DNA of 64,000 nucleotides from Chrysomallon squamiferum (GCA_012295275.1 CM022671.1:1695832-1759831); one strand, 5' to 3'. Positions 17,440 through 29,615 are shown, counted from the first letter of the stretch. Numbers and translations: made by a program. The notes: generated by a model from the sequence alone, not told the origin.

Positions 17440-18404
17440 GGAAATAAAAACACAATTCGTATAATACTGTTCACAAATTACGTTTTCTTTATTAGTTAAT
17501 TAATTTATTACTTTGATTTATTATTTTATTATTGGTGTTATATCGATCATAACAAACAAAACACAACATTTTACAATTTTTAACATGATGTATAAAATAA
17601 ACGTTGAAACGTCTGCATATAGAAATCTATATATTCAAACAATGAGCTTTGTAATTGTTTTTCATATGAAAGCATAAATATTTTTCAGGTAACCACAACA
17701 AAGTGAACGTCACCATATATTCAGTTATAAATACAATCAATACATAAACATCATCGATCGACATAAAGGTAAGTCTTGCAGTTTGCACTGTGGATTATTA
17801 CAAAATAAACACAATCTAACAAAGAGTGAAGGTAATCGAGCATTTTAAAGGGTCTGTCAACATAAGGTTTTTTTCATCTTATTTGGTTTATATTAAATCC
17901 TTTCTATCTAAGCATTTCAATAACAAAATGTAATTTAAAAATAACGGAATTGTCAGAATTTAAATTAGTGAATAAAATAATTTTTAAAAATGTATAAAAT
18001 AAATAAACTTTGGCTGAAGGGATATTAAATCACAAATTATTTTTCGCCTTGTCCGCTTTCGATATCTCTACGAAAGTTTAATTTCGCTGTACTTGTTACA
18101 TCATACTGCGTAGTTTTCCGAAAAATGGCGGAAAAGAAAGTAATCAACATCGACTAGGGGGGGGGGGATCTTTTTTTCTGCTGTTGTACATATATAATTA
18201 ATGCACGTAACAAAAGTACACACTGAATGCATTTTGACAATTAAATAAATTACGTATGATAGCTTTAAATAAGACATACAGCATACGTTTTAGATATGAA
18301 ACTTTAATAAATGAATGTAGGTCAAAATGGAAAGACCGAATGTTACTTTGAAGGTTCGAATATTACAAGTAATACAACAATAATATTATTTCGTTAGGGA
18401 GCTT

Positions 18405-18406
<2 letters not shown>

Positions 18407-18465
<59 letters not shown>

Positions 18466-18565
18466 TAACGAAATAAAAATAATTAGTATTGTTGTTGTTG
18501 ACGTTATTATTTTCATCGCTATTATTATTATTATTATTATTGCTTTGGACTTGATAATAACACTT

Positions 18566-18601
<36 letters not shown>
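18407..18601. repeat. (AAT)n, (ATT)n and (GT)n cluster just past FABP gene D
   Basis: AAT units at about 18407-18467, ATT units at about 18520-18540 and about 17 GT units at 18567-18601. They lie 150-340 bases past the gene D stop codon and so may be in its 3' UTR. Confidence 0.95.
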
Positions 18602-18602
<1 letters not shown>

Positions 18603-18751
18603 CTACAACAAATACATTAAAACAAGTAATAATAAATAAATATAAATAAAAACCTAAAACAAAAGTAGTATTTTTTATGAATATTAAAATGTTTTCTTCA
18701 AGCACGCCTCCCCTGGCTGCTGGTTGTTGAACTCCTCCGTGACAAACTCTC

Positions 18752-19919
18752 TCACTCCACTCGACAAAACGTCCTCGTGCATTTCACGTCACCTACTGAC
18801 ATCGTCTGAAAAGAAAACGAGATTTTAAATTCTGCCAAGTCATGTCTGAATAATTCATTTGACGAAAATCAAAGGAAAAGGTTTATAAATAGATCTTTGT
18901 TAATACAGTAAGCAATGTCCCTGCATGTACCTTAGCAAACACAAAACAAATAACTAATGGCGATATTCGTTTTTATTCTTTTTGTATTTATTTTATTTTT
19001 TATTTTATATAGTTATATAGATTTACTTATTTATTTATTCATTCATTCATTCATTCTATGTATATGTGTTTTTATATGAACATGCGATTTACTTACTGAT
19101 AAAAATATGTATAAACTAAATAATATATATGATTAGTAGTAGTAATGTATGAAAAATAAAATTATTAATTTAACTGTTATGAATTTATGCTTCATGTAAT
19201 TTCCACTACGTGTATTATACTGTGAGTATGCGATTTATATTATTAATTTAAGTAAAATACAATTATTCATCAATATCACGCTGAAGTTTTCCAGTATCTG
19301 CATTACATTGTAAGAGATGTGAGATACGTTTGTTATATTCGTTAAATACATACATTTCTATTATTATCGTGTTTAAAATCAACGTTAACAATTGTTAAGC
19401 AGAGTGATTTTTACCTGGACCAACTCCCCGTTGATTATCTCTCTTTCAATCTTCGACGTTTCTAGGTCAGGGTCCACTGGAACGCACGTCATAATCAGCT
19501 TTCCGCCCTCGTAGGACAGCGAGGTCTACAAAATACAAAAATAAAAATAAAGATCAGAAAGTTCAGGCCATTCATTATCTTTGAAAACGTTTGTGACACA
19601 GAACAAAGGGGAATGCTAGGCAGGTGGTGAATGGCTTCAGTTTTTGATTTAGAAAAAAAGAAAAAGAAATGTTTGGGAGGTAGTCTGCTGTATGAACTCT
19701 ATGCACCTGTTTTTATTACTTTCTGCTTTAAACTGTAAACAAATTCAGTTATTGTTATACTGGAATGCGTTTAGAAAGGAAGGACGTCGTGTTGTAGGTT
19801 TATGACTCAAACACACGTTTATATTCCACGTATTTATTATTATTTAATAGACAGACGTTTATTTGTCGCTCGCTGTACAGACGAACAGATGTAGTAATTG
19901 TGTAGGAATAAGAGCTTTA

Positions 19920-19963
<44 letters not shown>

Positions 19964-20901
19964 GTCTTTTAATTGTTTTGTTGTTGTTGTTATTGTATTT
20001 GAAGTGTTTTATGTTCGTATTTATTTATTTTTTTTTTTTTTACATTTGTTGGATTTTCTTGGAGGGGAAGGGTATTTTTTTTTTTCTTTTTTTTTTTTAT
20101 TTGTTCTGTTTTGTTGTGTTTGTTTCGGGTAGGGTGTCTTGCTGTAAGTGAAGATGATCAACATATAAGTATATGTCCAGGAGTAATTTAATTTTGGAGA
20201 CATTACCATGTTAAAAAGTCTCAAATTTAATTTTTTTTTTTTTTCGGATCATAAACATAGACGCTCAGTACAGGAAAAATATTGCTGTATGAAATACTGC
20301 TGTATGAAATATTGCTACACATGAAGATTTTAATTAACACACTTTTTCCTTTCTGCAGACTGTGTCCAAAATAACCTCTTCGTTCAGTTTGGCTTCAAAA
20401 GACAAAGTTTTAATTGGCGCCTTTGACAAAATCTTCACTTTGTCTCCCTCCACAGATATTTCTATATTCAAAGGCAATTTTGACGCCATTTTCCTTTTCA
20501 CCAATCCTGTACCTAAATAATAATAATAATAATAATAAAAGCAGCAGCAGTAGTAGAAGTAGTAGTAATAGTAGTAGTAATAATAGTAGTATAAGAAATG
20601 GCAGTAGCAGTAGTAGTTGTAGTAGCAGCATTAGCAGGAGAGGTAGTAGTGGTTTTTGTTATTGTTGTTGTCGTTGTTGTAATCTTCCTTTTACTATCTT
20701 TTGTTTTTGAGAGAAGGAAGAACTGCCACAGTTTGGTGTTATTTATTATTGGTTATTGTCACACATTTTCTAATATAAAAATAATATATATCCATCTAAC
20801 CTACCTATCTATCTACCTATATATCTGTATATCTGTGTGTCTGTCTGTCTCGCTCTCTGTGTGTCTGTCTATCTCTGTTTATTGATATGCCTCTCCCATT
20901 A

Positions 20902-20947
<46 letters not shown>

Positions 20948-21962
20948 AGACACGTATAAACATAATGTATGAAATGTAAACGTACGACGAAATCGACTCA
21001 CAACAAGGTAACTCGTGGTGTTAAATTTGTGGGTCACTGAGTCTCGTTACTCACCCACTTACCTCAGAAATGTCGATCAGTTAAAATTTCAAAACAGATA
21101 TCATGGGAACCATATCCAGGAGTCCAGACTGTGTTAATTTCAGTGTGTTACAAGCTTAGTTAGAGAAAGGGGATAACTTAGTGTTTAAGTGCTCACTTTA
21201 TAATAATAATAATAACGTTACTATTTCCTATTTTAATCAGTACCTCTGGGTAAAAATACAGTTTTAAAGAGATTAAAATATGCACACTAATGAAATTATA
21301 TACAGAAGTTAAAATGTTTTAACCAGTCAATAACTCTTCAAAATTGATTATTGAGTATCATCAAGAACTTTTGAAATGTATATAGGTTAAAAACGTCCAA
21401 ACCATTCCAAAGTTGTTTAAAATTTTACTGAGGTTATAAACCGTCTTCGCCAGAAAGTTTTCAGATTTGCATACAGATATTACGTACGTACACTTTCGTG
21501 TTTTAAAAATCACACAGAATACTCTGTGTAAGTTGCACGCAACGATTAAAATTAACCTAACCACTGATGGGTCTCCAAGCTGAATACAAAAGTTAAACTA
21601 TATATGAGCTCATTATGTCTATGAATTGTGAAAAATAATCGGAGATGATAAAACTATAAACCAAAGCATCCAAGGACTTTTCAGAAATTTAATATAAAGC
21701 TAAAATGTACTGATTCATCACCTTTAACGATTGGCCAAAATTAAAGTGTTTGTACCTAGCACTTACTCATTCGCACTTGGCAGTATATCTGAACACACAT
21801 ACATAGTAAGATAAACAGTTTCCAATATAGCAGTTTCAGATTACAGAAAAAGGGTTAAAATATATCACACATACCCATCGCCCTCAAGTACTCTTCAAAA
21901 TTATCACTCCTGTCTAGCTTCCATTTTCCCCCAAATTTCTCCTGAATCTCCTGCACCGACAT
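18752..21962 (-). CDS. FABP gene D: intracellular fatty-acid-binding-like protein, 4 exons
   Basis: Coding exons are 21875-21962, 20343-20512, 19415-19525 and 18752-18805, the same lengths as genes B and C, giving 140 residues. It starts MSVQEIQEKFGGKWKL with the classical signature SDNFEEYLRAMG. Exon 2 contains EISVEGDKVKIL, exon 3 contains SYEGGKLIMT and EREIINGELVQ, and exon 4 ends VKCTRTFCRVE with an Arg-x-Phe pair. The exon 2 donor (AAA|GTGTGT) is weak, but it sits at the exact residue used in B and C, which supports it. A CAG lies one base before the ATG, so a leader intron may end there. The gene is a more distant paralogue than the B/C pair. Its exon 3 was copied into unit 1 and then decayed. 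Confidence 0.9.
19922..19966. repeat. (GT)n microsatellite in intron 2 of gene D
   Basis: About 20 GT units with one GC interruption, followed by T-rich sequence. Confidence 0.95.
20516..20660. repeat. AAT/AGT/AGC triplet tract abutting the exon 2 acceptor of gene D
   Basis: An imperfect triplet repeat beginning only 4 bases upstream (on the minus strand) of the exon 2 splice acceptor. The acceptor's upstream tract is therefore TTA/TAC repeat rather than a pure pyrimidine run. Confidence 0.9.
20903..20944. repeat. (CA)n microsatellite in intron 1 of gene D
   Basis: About 21 CA units. Confidence 0.95.
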
Positions 21963-22435
21963 CCTGAAATACGAGACAGAACCCTCAAGATCAACTCAGT
22001 AGTGATCATCTCATGTGAAAGTTCTCATATTTATATAAACATCTACGATCGATATTTTCTATAGTTATATTTTCACTGCGTCATTACTTACTAAATGTTT
22101 CTAAGAGTCCACGTGAATGTAAAAAAATAAATAAATAGATGAAATCTCTTCTGTACCGAGTCGTTGAACCGTACACAGGTCACGGAGTTTCTCAGCTCGT
22201 GCAGTGGCTATCTAGGCCGATGTGTGTGCATTAACTTGAAATAACAAGTGCAAAAAAAAACTGTGCTGTGTGAAGTAAAATGGACTGCTCTCATCACCCA
22301 TTCAACCATGAAGACGAGGTCGTGTTGTTCGTGTGATGTTCATAATTCAGCGAATATTTTTTTTTTTTTTTTTTTTTTTTTATCCTAAATGTCAGTCACA
22401 ACTGTGGGAATGTGTCATAGTAAATCTAGGGGTGG

Positions 22436-23045
22436 CTGTCTGGCTTTGCGTAATGAATCGCTAAATCATTATATACATAGACAGAGATGGCTGTAACGTT
22501 GTAAATTCGCTGATTCACATACTAACAATCAGAGAAGAGAGGTCGAGTTAAAAGGTTTAAAGTTTCTGCTGGCGATTTAAATCGGTTAACGCATTGTGAA
22601 GAAATCGGACTGAACAAAGTCTCTTGCGGCCTTGAACTGATTGAAGCTCAGAAAAATAAACTAGGTAATCGTGACTGCACTCTGTGCTTCATCATTACTT
22701 ATGTAATGAGGGCGAACGCCGATATATGTGAATGAACGCGTGTATGTATGTTTCTGTGTGTGTTTGTGTGAGTGTTTCTGTGTATGTTTGTGTGTTTGTG
22801 TTTTTCTGTGTGTGTTTGTGTGAGTGTTTCTGGCTTTGCGCAACGTTATTCGCTGAATCACTCTACAGTGATGACTGTAACGTTGTAAATTCGCTGATTC
22901 ATAGAAAAACAATCGGAGAAAGGAGGTCGAACTGAATGGTTTCAACTTTCTGCTCTCGATCAACAATCGTTAATGTATTGTGAAGAAATCGAACTGATCA
23001 GTGTCTGTGTCCTTCAACTGTTTGAAGTTCAGAGAAATAAACAGC
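22436..23045. repeat. Local tandem duplication of about 220 bp, two copies
   Basis: Copy 1 at about 22436-22660 and copy 2 at about 22827-23045, direct orientation. Shared text includes tctggctttgcg, gctgtaacgttgtaaattcg (gact... in copy 2), gctgattca, cattgtgaagaaatcg (tattg... in copy 2) and ttcagagaaataaac, with many point differences. A gtgtgttt-rich stretch separates them. No open reading frame is preserved in either copy, so this is probably a non-coding repeat upstream of gene D. Confidence 0.75.
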
Positions 23046-23093
23046 GTATCTACAGTGTAATGAGGGCCATGAATATATGTAGCCTAATGTATG

Positions 23094-23094
<1 letters not shown>

Positions 23095-23128
<34 letters not shown>
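23095..23128. repeat. (GT)n microsatellite
   Basis: About 17 GT units. Confidence 0.95.
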
Positions 23129-23129
<1 letters not shown>

Positions 23130-23760
23130 TATATATATGGATGTGTGAACGTATGTATGTTTATCTGCGTCTGTGTGTGCATACCTGTGTATAAACGTTT
23201 ATATGTGAAATTGTCTATTTCTTTGGTGTCGATGAATGACTGTCCATATTTTAATTCTTTGTCTTAGTTTAAATATATTAAGTATTGAACTTATCTAATT
23301 ACTTTATGTCATGAGTTTATAATTTTATTGTTGTTGTTGTTGTTGTGTGTGTGTGTTTCTGCGGAATTGAAAACATAGCTTGTAAACCTTAAAATTAAGA
23401 CATTAATGATGACACACATATAAATAAATAAACAATATATTTTTAAAAAGCAGAAGAAGTATACATTTTTAAAAGAAAAATGAATCTTTGAATGTTCAGC
23501 AAAAATAGAATTTGAGTATTTTAAGATTAATATGTTTTCTTTTACTTTGTCTATTTAAATCTGTGTTGTCCGCTTTTCAAGATGCTGCTGATAATGACGA
23601 TCCTGACGATAAGCAGATGAATCAAGTGAAGATAGGGAATTTTATAAATATTCGTTAATGTAAGATGAACAACAGAGAAATAGATAAAAGTACGCAAGTA
23701 CATGTATAAAGCTCATTACGATCAATTCACTGACGTGTGCACGCCTGTACATGAGCACAC

Positions 23761-23762
<2 letters not shown>

Positions 23763-23806
<44 letters not shown>

Positions 23807-23827
23807 CAAACACACACACACACACAA
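23763..23827. repeat. (CA)n microsatellite near the hydrolase 3' end
   Basis: CA units interrupted by AACA. It lies within about 120 bases past the stop codon of exon 5b, so it may be transcribed in that isoform's 3' UTR. Confidence 0.95.
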
Positions 23828-23881
23828 AACAAACATATAGCAAAATAACGTCATGAGAAAGCTTGAATCGCGAATCAGATT

Positions 23882-24208
23882 CTAAGAGTTTAACAAGTTG
23901 AGAATTAACGTTGTCAGACGCTCCTTATTCAGGACTGTGGTGACATGAATATTCGGTGTTTTATTCATTATCCCGCTGTGATCTGTAACCATCTGACCCC
24001 GGGTCAAACGACCATGAAGCTCAACCTCGGCAAAAACGTCTTCTGTTTCCATGACGACCGCGCTGTCAAGGACAGTCGCCATTGCGAAAAGGTCGCACAT
24101 TCTAAATCCCTCCTCCTGTTGACGACATCGCTGGATGATCTTCTGGTAAATCGCTTCTAGGAATCTGGATTTAGCCGTGTTCAGTCGTATGAACTTGTCA
24201 TACGTCTC
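23882..24208 (-). CDS. Nucleoside hydrolase exon 5b (terminal, distal copy)
   Basis: Encodes 108 residues and a stop, beginning ETYDKFIRLN. It holds GFRMCDLFAMATVLD, whose Asp is the expected calcium ligand, and ELHGRLTRGQMVTDH. The acceptor TTTTTAAG is weak and is preceded by an (ATT)n/(GTG-ATG)n tract. It is open to its stop with no frameshift or premature stop, so it looks selected. It is clearly homologous to exon 5a but differs at roughly half the positions, so the duplication is old. Confidence 0.85.
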   Translation of the reverse strand, partial: ETYDKFIRLNTAKSRFLEAIYQKIIQRCRQQEEGFRMCDLFAMATVLDSAVVMETEDVFAEVELHGRLTRGQMVTDHSGIMNKTPNIHVTTVLNKERLTTLILNLLNS

Positions 24209-24230
24209 CTTAAAAAGTAACAATAATAAC

Positions 24231-24299
<69 letters not shown>

Positions 24300-26656
24300 C
24301 ATCACCATCACCATCACCATCACCACCATCACCATCACAATCACCATCACCATCATTATTATTACAGTACTGAGACAGACAATTAAAGATTCAGATGTAA
24401 AGATGATTATAATTATCATTATCAATCGATAAATCACTTTTCTCCACATGATACTTATCGACAAATCGACCTTTAACGATATGCACTATTTTGGCGGGGC
24501 ATTTTGGCGGTTTTGTTTTTCCCCCTTTCATTTCTGGAGATATAATTGTACGAAATCCTTTTGTTTTATTTATTTATTTATTTAATTACTTTTGTATTAT
24601 ATTATAGTTTTTGGCACCCACAATAAAAACAGTTTTAATATATTTGCAAACCAGGTTAAAATTATTTTCTATATTTGTCTTCTAGTGCAGCATTACTTTG
24701 ACAAAAAGTTTATATCGTATCAATTCTTATCATATCGTGAGGCAGATATTGCTAAAGGTATCGAACTGTAACCCTGATTTATCATTACACCTACACATTC
24801 ACACACATGCACGCGATAAAATACTCTGTATTATTTACAGTATTACCTTTTTATTTTTTTAACCTTTATACAGTGACAAAGAAAGAAAGAAAGAAATTTT
24901 ATGTATTTTTTGTTGACCACAATTTTACTTACTTCAATTTAGCCTTAAACAAAAAAACAAATAATCATTAAAAAGTTCATAAATTTTCATCAACATAACC
25001 CTTCCTGACTGGCATGTCAGATAACAAATAAAATCTACCCGCTAAGATTTTCTACTTTATTACAACATTCAGCTAGCCATCTGTGTGCGACTTATTACAA
25101 CTAGCCATGTGTGTGTGTGTGTGTGTGTGTGGATGCGTGCAGTTATGTGCGCTCGCCTACAAATGGTGGTGCGGGTGCGGCGCGTTTTTTTTTTATCATC
25201 AGCATGAAAGAGAGAATTTAATTACGTATCTATAAAATTAAGAGACGTCATTACTAACATTTTATTTTTGATCTGAGTAACAACAATAGTTCAGGAATAT
25301 ATATATATATATATATAAACATTTTTAAAAATAATAAAAATTAAGCACAAACTGGTCTACGGCATGGTGGTAAACAGGATCAGTACTCGTCTGTGCACAA
25401 CTGGGTCGTTTTGGTTTGTCAACTGGTAAGATAATGAGCCTGGAGAAGCAACAGTTGATTTCCTCTTTTATATCGTGGTCAGTATATCAACATCATCTTC
25501 GACACAAAAAGTAAGTTAACATTTAACGTGTTTATAAAGATTTTATTTCGCTGATTAATAATACTGTGTTTTGTTTTATTCGTTTTGGTTTTCTCTGGTT
25601 TGAAACAAATACACCGGTAAACTAATACAGATCTGTGAATCACGGATCAAATGTACAAATGAATGAATGAATGAATGAATGGATGAATGAATAAACGAAA
25701 GAAAAAAAAAACACGAATGTTTTCTGTCGTTAACTGATTCAAGTAAATATGGATTCAGTGAAAGCTTTCTGCTGACTGGTTTGACAAGCAGCTCTAACAA
25801 ACAGGACTAGAATGTCAACGTGATCGTAAACTCTGTTCAGAATGATTTGTAATACCTTGAGTATATATATATACAGATATGTGGAGACATATATAGATAC
25901 ACGAAATATATATATAAATTTAACGTATAATAATAATAATAATAAATAATAAATAATAATAATAATAAATAAATAAAATAATTAATAAATAAATAAATAA
26001 TTTGGAGGATGGTGGTAATAATTCTTGATAATAATTACAACTGAGATTTCACATAAACAAATCAACGCAACATGTTCAGTGTTAACTCGGTGATCCTCTC
26101 CATGTCGTACGTCTTGAAAACCCGGACATTCGGCGCCATGTTCATCAGTCCTCTGTGGTCAGCCACGATTTGTCCACGCGTCAGCTGACCGTTCAGCTCA
26201 ATCACAGCGTACAGATCTACAGACGTCGTGACGATGCTGTAGTCCACCACAGCAGCCACAGCAACGAGGTCGCAAGGCCTGAAACCCAGTTCTCGTTTAC
26301 GCGAGTTTTTGATGCACTTGGTGAATATCTTGCCAATGAAGGCAGATTTCCTTGTTCCCATGTTAATGAATTTGTCGTACATGTCCTGAAAGTAATGATC
26401 ACGTCTGTTTAAATTGTGCAAATAACGGAAGCGATCACGTCAGCAGTGTGTTAAATAGTCAAACAAATTTGAAAATAGGTTGTGAGGATTTTTATTTGTG
26501 TTCTCGGAACACTAAGATTGTGTTTTAAGAGACTTAAAATAGTAACAGACTAAGGAGTATTTAAATGTTGAACGGCGCGCGTTATTTTAGGTCTCGTTTA
26601 TGGGAACTTAGTTTAATCATTTGATCTGGTCCCAGCAGTTTCAGATTTTTATTTAC

Positions 26657-26713
<57 letters not shown>

Positions 26714-26910
26714 TTAAATTGTTGCATTGAGTTATATTGGGTGTTATTTCGATATATTTAAATAAAATTATTTTGTTCTCCCACGTTTCATTTTTTAGAA
26801 AATGGAATAAAAATACATAATAAAAATTACTAAAATTTAGTATCATTAAAGCTTAAAAGACTGATGATGATATATATTTTTGAATAATAATAATCATAAT
26901 AATAATCATA

Positions 26911-26994
<84 letters not shown>

Positions 26995-27698
26995 CAACTT
27001 TTTCTAAATACTAATATTGAAAATATCGGGGCAAAAAGGTCACTAAAAAATATTTACGGAGTTCAAAAGTTCATACCCATGGAAACGCATTTGGGCCGAC
27101 AACGGTTTCCCAGGGAGAGAGGTGGACGAGTTTGTGCAGATCCCTCAGACAGATGTCCACACTCTCGGGATCAATGACAAAGTTAAACTCGGCAGCTCTC
27201 GTCACGTTTCCGTGTCCTGGAACAAAAACATTTCGTTGAGCGAGCAGTTAGAAAAAGCGCAGTTAGAAAAAAGCGCAGTTAGAAAAAGCGCAGTTAGAAA
27301 AAAGCGCAGTTAGAAAAAGCGCAGTTAGAAAATGGTTTTCAGGATGGACTGAGATCGTCGAAAGCGTAGCGGTTTCCTGTGGGGATAAGGAACAGAAAGA
27401 AACAATGGCTATGTCAAAGAATAAGATAAAAGAAAATAGAGATGTAAGTATAAATATATGAATGAATCTATCTTCATTCAATGGATCAATGGATCTATGG
27501 ATGAATACATGAATGGATGAATGAATGGATGAATGCATGAATGGATGAATGGATGAATGGATGGATGGATGGATGGATGAATGGATGAATGAATGAATGG
27601 GTGGATAGCTTTTTTATTAAGTTTTGTTCTGTTGTTTTATTTTTATTTATTTTATTATTTATTTTTATTCTTTTTTATTATTATTATTATTATTATAT

Positions 27699-27732
<34 letters not shown>

Positions 27733-29615
27733 TGCTAAAACTCACGTTTTACAGATGCGACCATTTTAAAACATCAGCATTTGGCTTATATTTACTAAAG
27801 AAAATAAAAATTAAAAAAATACCTTCGCCGAACTGAATATTATTTTCCGCTGCCGCCTGGTTTATCCGCTGTGCGGGAAGTTCTGCGGTTACAGTGCGGT
27901 TTGGTTACGAACGTAACATAAGAATTATGTGCGCGCATATTCATTAACGTCAGAATCAGTACATTCGTGCGTGTGTAAACAACTCTTAAAATAAGAAATA
28001 CTTCAATCTGTAACCTTTCTGAGATACCAGTCAGGAAAAAAAAATCAAAAATAAAAGTTTTCAACATATATATATATATATATTTATTTATTTTTTTTAA
28101 ATTTTGGTATCATCACTTCTGTCACTATATTATTCGGTTTATTTTCACATATTATATATTTTAATTTTATTTATATTTTATTTTCATTTGATAATAGATC
28201 AATATAACCATTTATTCGTTCATTCGGTTAATTCATTCTATTCGTTCTTATTTGATAACAACTAAACAATTCATTCGTTCCTTTTACTCGTTCTTTTCAC
28301 TTATTCATTCCTTCTATTCATGAATTCTAATCATTCAATCTATTCTGCTTTATTCTCCTTATTTCATAAAGAAGTTGAACGAACCCAAGCAAAGACGGTT
28401 TTCAAGCAAACTTCATACGGTAGAACAGTGATGAGTTTTAGTTCATTTAAAATTATATGAGCTGCCTCGGGGTCACAGTAAAAGTTATGTTCCGCCGCCA
28501 GGGAAACCCTTCCCTTGCCTGGAATTAAGAAATAACAAACAGTGCACATTTTTAATGCTATAATCATCACGTTTTAAATCTGGGCTAACACCTAAATGCT
28601 GCATACGACAATACCAGAGTACATTCAGAGAGGGAGAGAGAGAGAGAAAGGGAAAAAGAGAAGCAAGAAGGAAGAGGGAGAGGTACAGGGAGAAATAGAG
28701 AGAGATAAATATTATTACGATTCTACATCGAAGCCAATTCTTTTTTTTCTTTTTCTGTTATTGTTATTTTTTTCTTGTTTGTCTCTTCATAAAGAAGTTC
28801 ATTTCAGTTATTTGCTACATTTCACAATTATTTTATCTCCATGATGATATCTCCATTTCTGAAATGATGGATCAGTGCCCTAGGGGTATTCACCGTAGCC
28901 TAAAACTAAGTAATTTATTATAACTCGTGAAAATAAATTTCACCTACTGAACGTAACCTATCTATAACTGACACTGTGACGCACATTCTTTCAGAGTACA
29001 AGTATAAATATTAATCACGTTTCTGACAATTATATTAAATGAACAATGTTAAAACTGCCGGGGGTCAGTCGTGTACAGAGATAATATAAAGATAAGAAGA
29101 GTTTAACGAAATTTAAAAACTAGCTGTAAATACTGGCCCAAATGAAATGTCGAGATCGACCTTTACCAATACCCTGATCACTCAATTTAAACTAGTTAAT
29201 TTTTGATACTTAAGACACAATTTTCAAATTGTTTTTGCATAATTAACATATAGGCCTATATTCACCAAAATTGATAATAATAATAATTATTCTTCATATC
29301 ACTGGATTCGACAGTTATTATAGAAATAAAGCTTCAGTGGTTGGAAGTGGCAAATTATAGTAGCTAAATAAAACAGATATATGATCACTAACTTACCTTC
29401 AGTATTTCCACCCATTACAAAAACCTCTTTCAGTTTGTCGCCAAATTTTGGATCAAGACGTATTGCCAAAGCAATATTTGTCATCGGACCCAAAACGACA
29501 AGAGTTATCTCCCCTGAATCAAAATAGAATAAAATGTTCGAGGACATTAAAGTTATCTGGAATAGACTGGTCCCTGTCCTTAACTGACGTTCATAACAAT
29601 GACTACAACAATTCC

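Larger units (their letters stand above)
15557..18751. other. Intergenic between FABP genes C and D
   Basis: No exon. It holds the gene C upstream region (matching gene B to about 16010), a 16150-16750 block found only in unit 2, CA-rich and CT microsatellites, and text matching 11500-11900. The stretch from about 17850 to 18750 has no counterpart in unit 1 and includes AAT and GT repeats. Confidence 0.65.
12119..19640. repeat. Tandem segmental duplication, unit 2 (holds FABP gene C and the 3' half of gene D)
   Basis: Counterpart of unit 1 at about 4205-12118. Relative to unit 1 it keeps exons 4 and 3 of gene D intact, has an extra block at about 16150-16750, and has different microsatellites at matching sites. 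Confidence 0.85.
21963..23881. other. Intergenic between FABP gene D and the nucleoside hydrolase
   Basis: No coding exon is seen. It includes a local tandem duplication (22436-23045), GT-type and CA-type microsatellites, and at its right end the probable 3' UTR of the hydrolase. Confidence 0.6.

Noticed and set aside
26912-26954. Poly(A) run as a retroposon tail
   Set aside because: No element body, target-site duplication or coding remnant was seen beside it.
27241-27332. Regular short repeats that could suggest a CRISPR-like array
   Set aside because: There are no unique spacers: the units abut, and the DNA is an intron of an animal gene.
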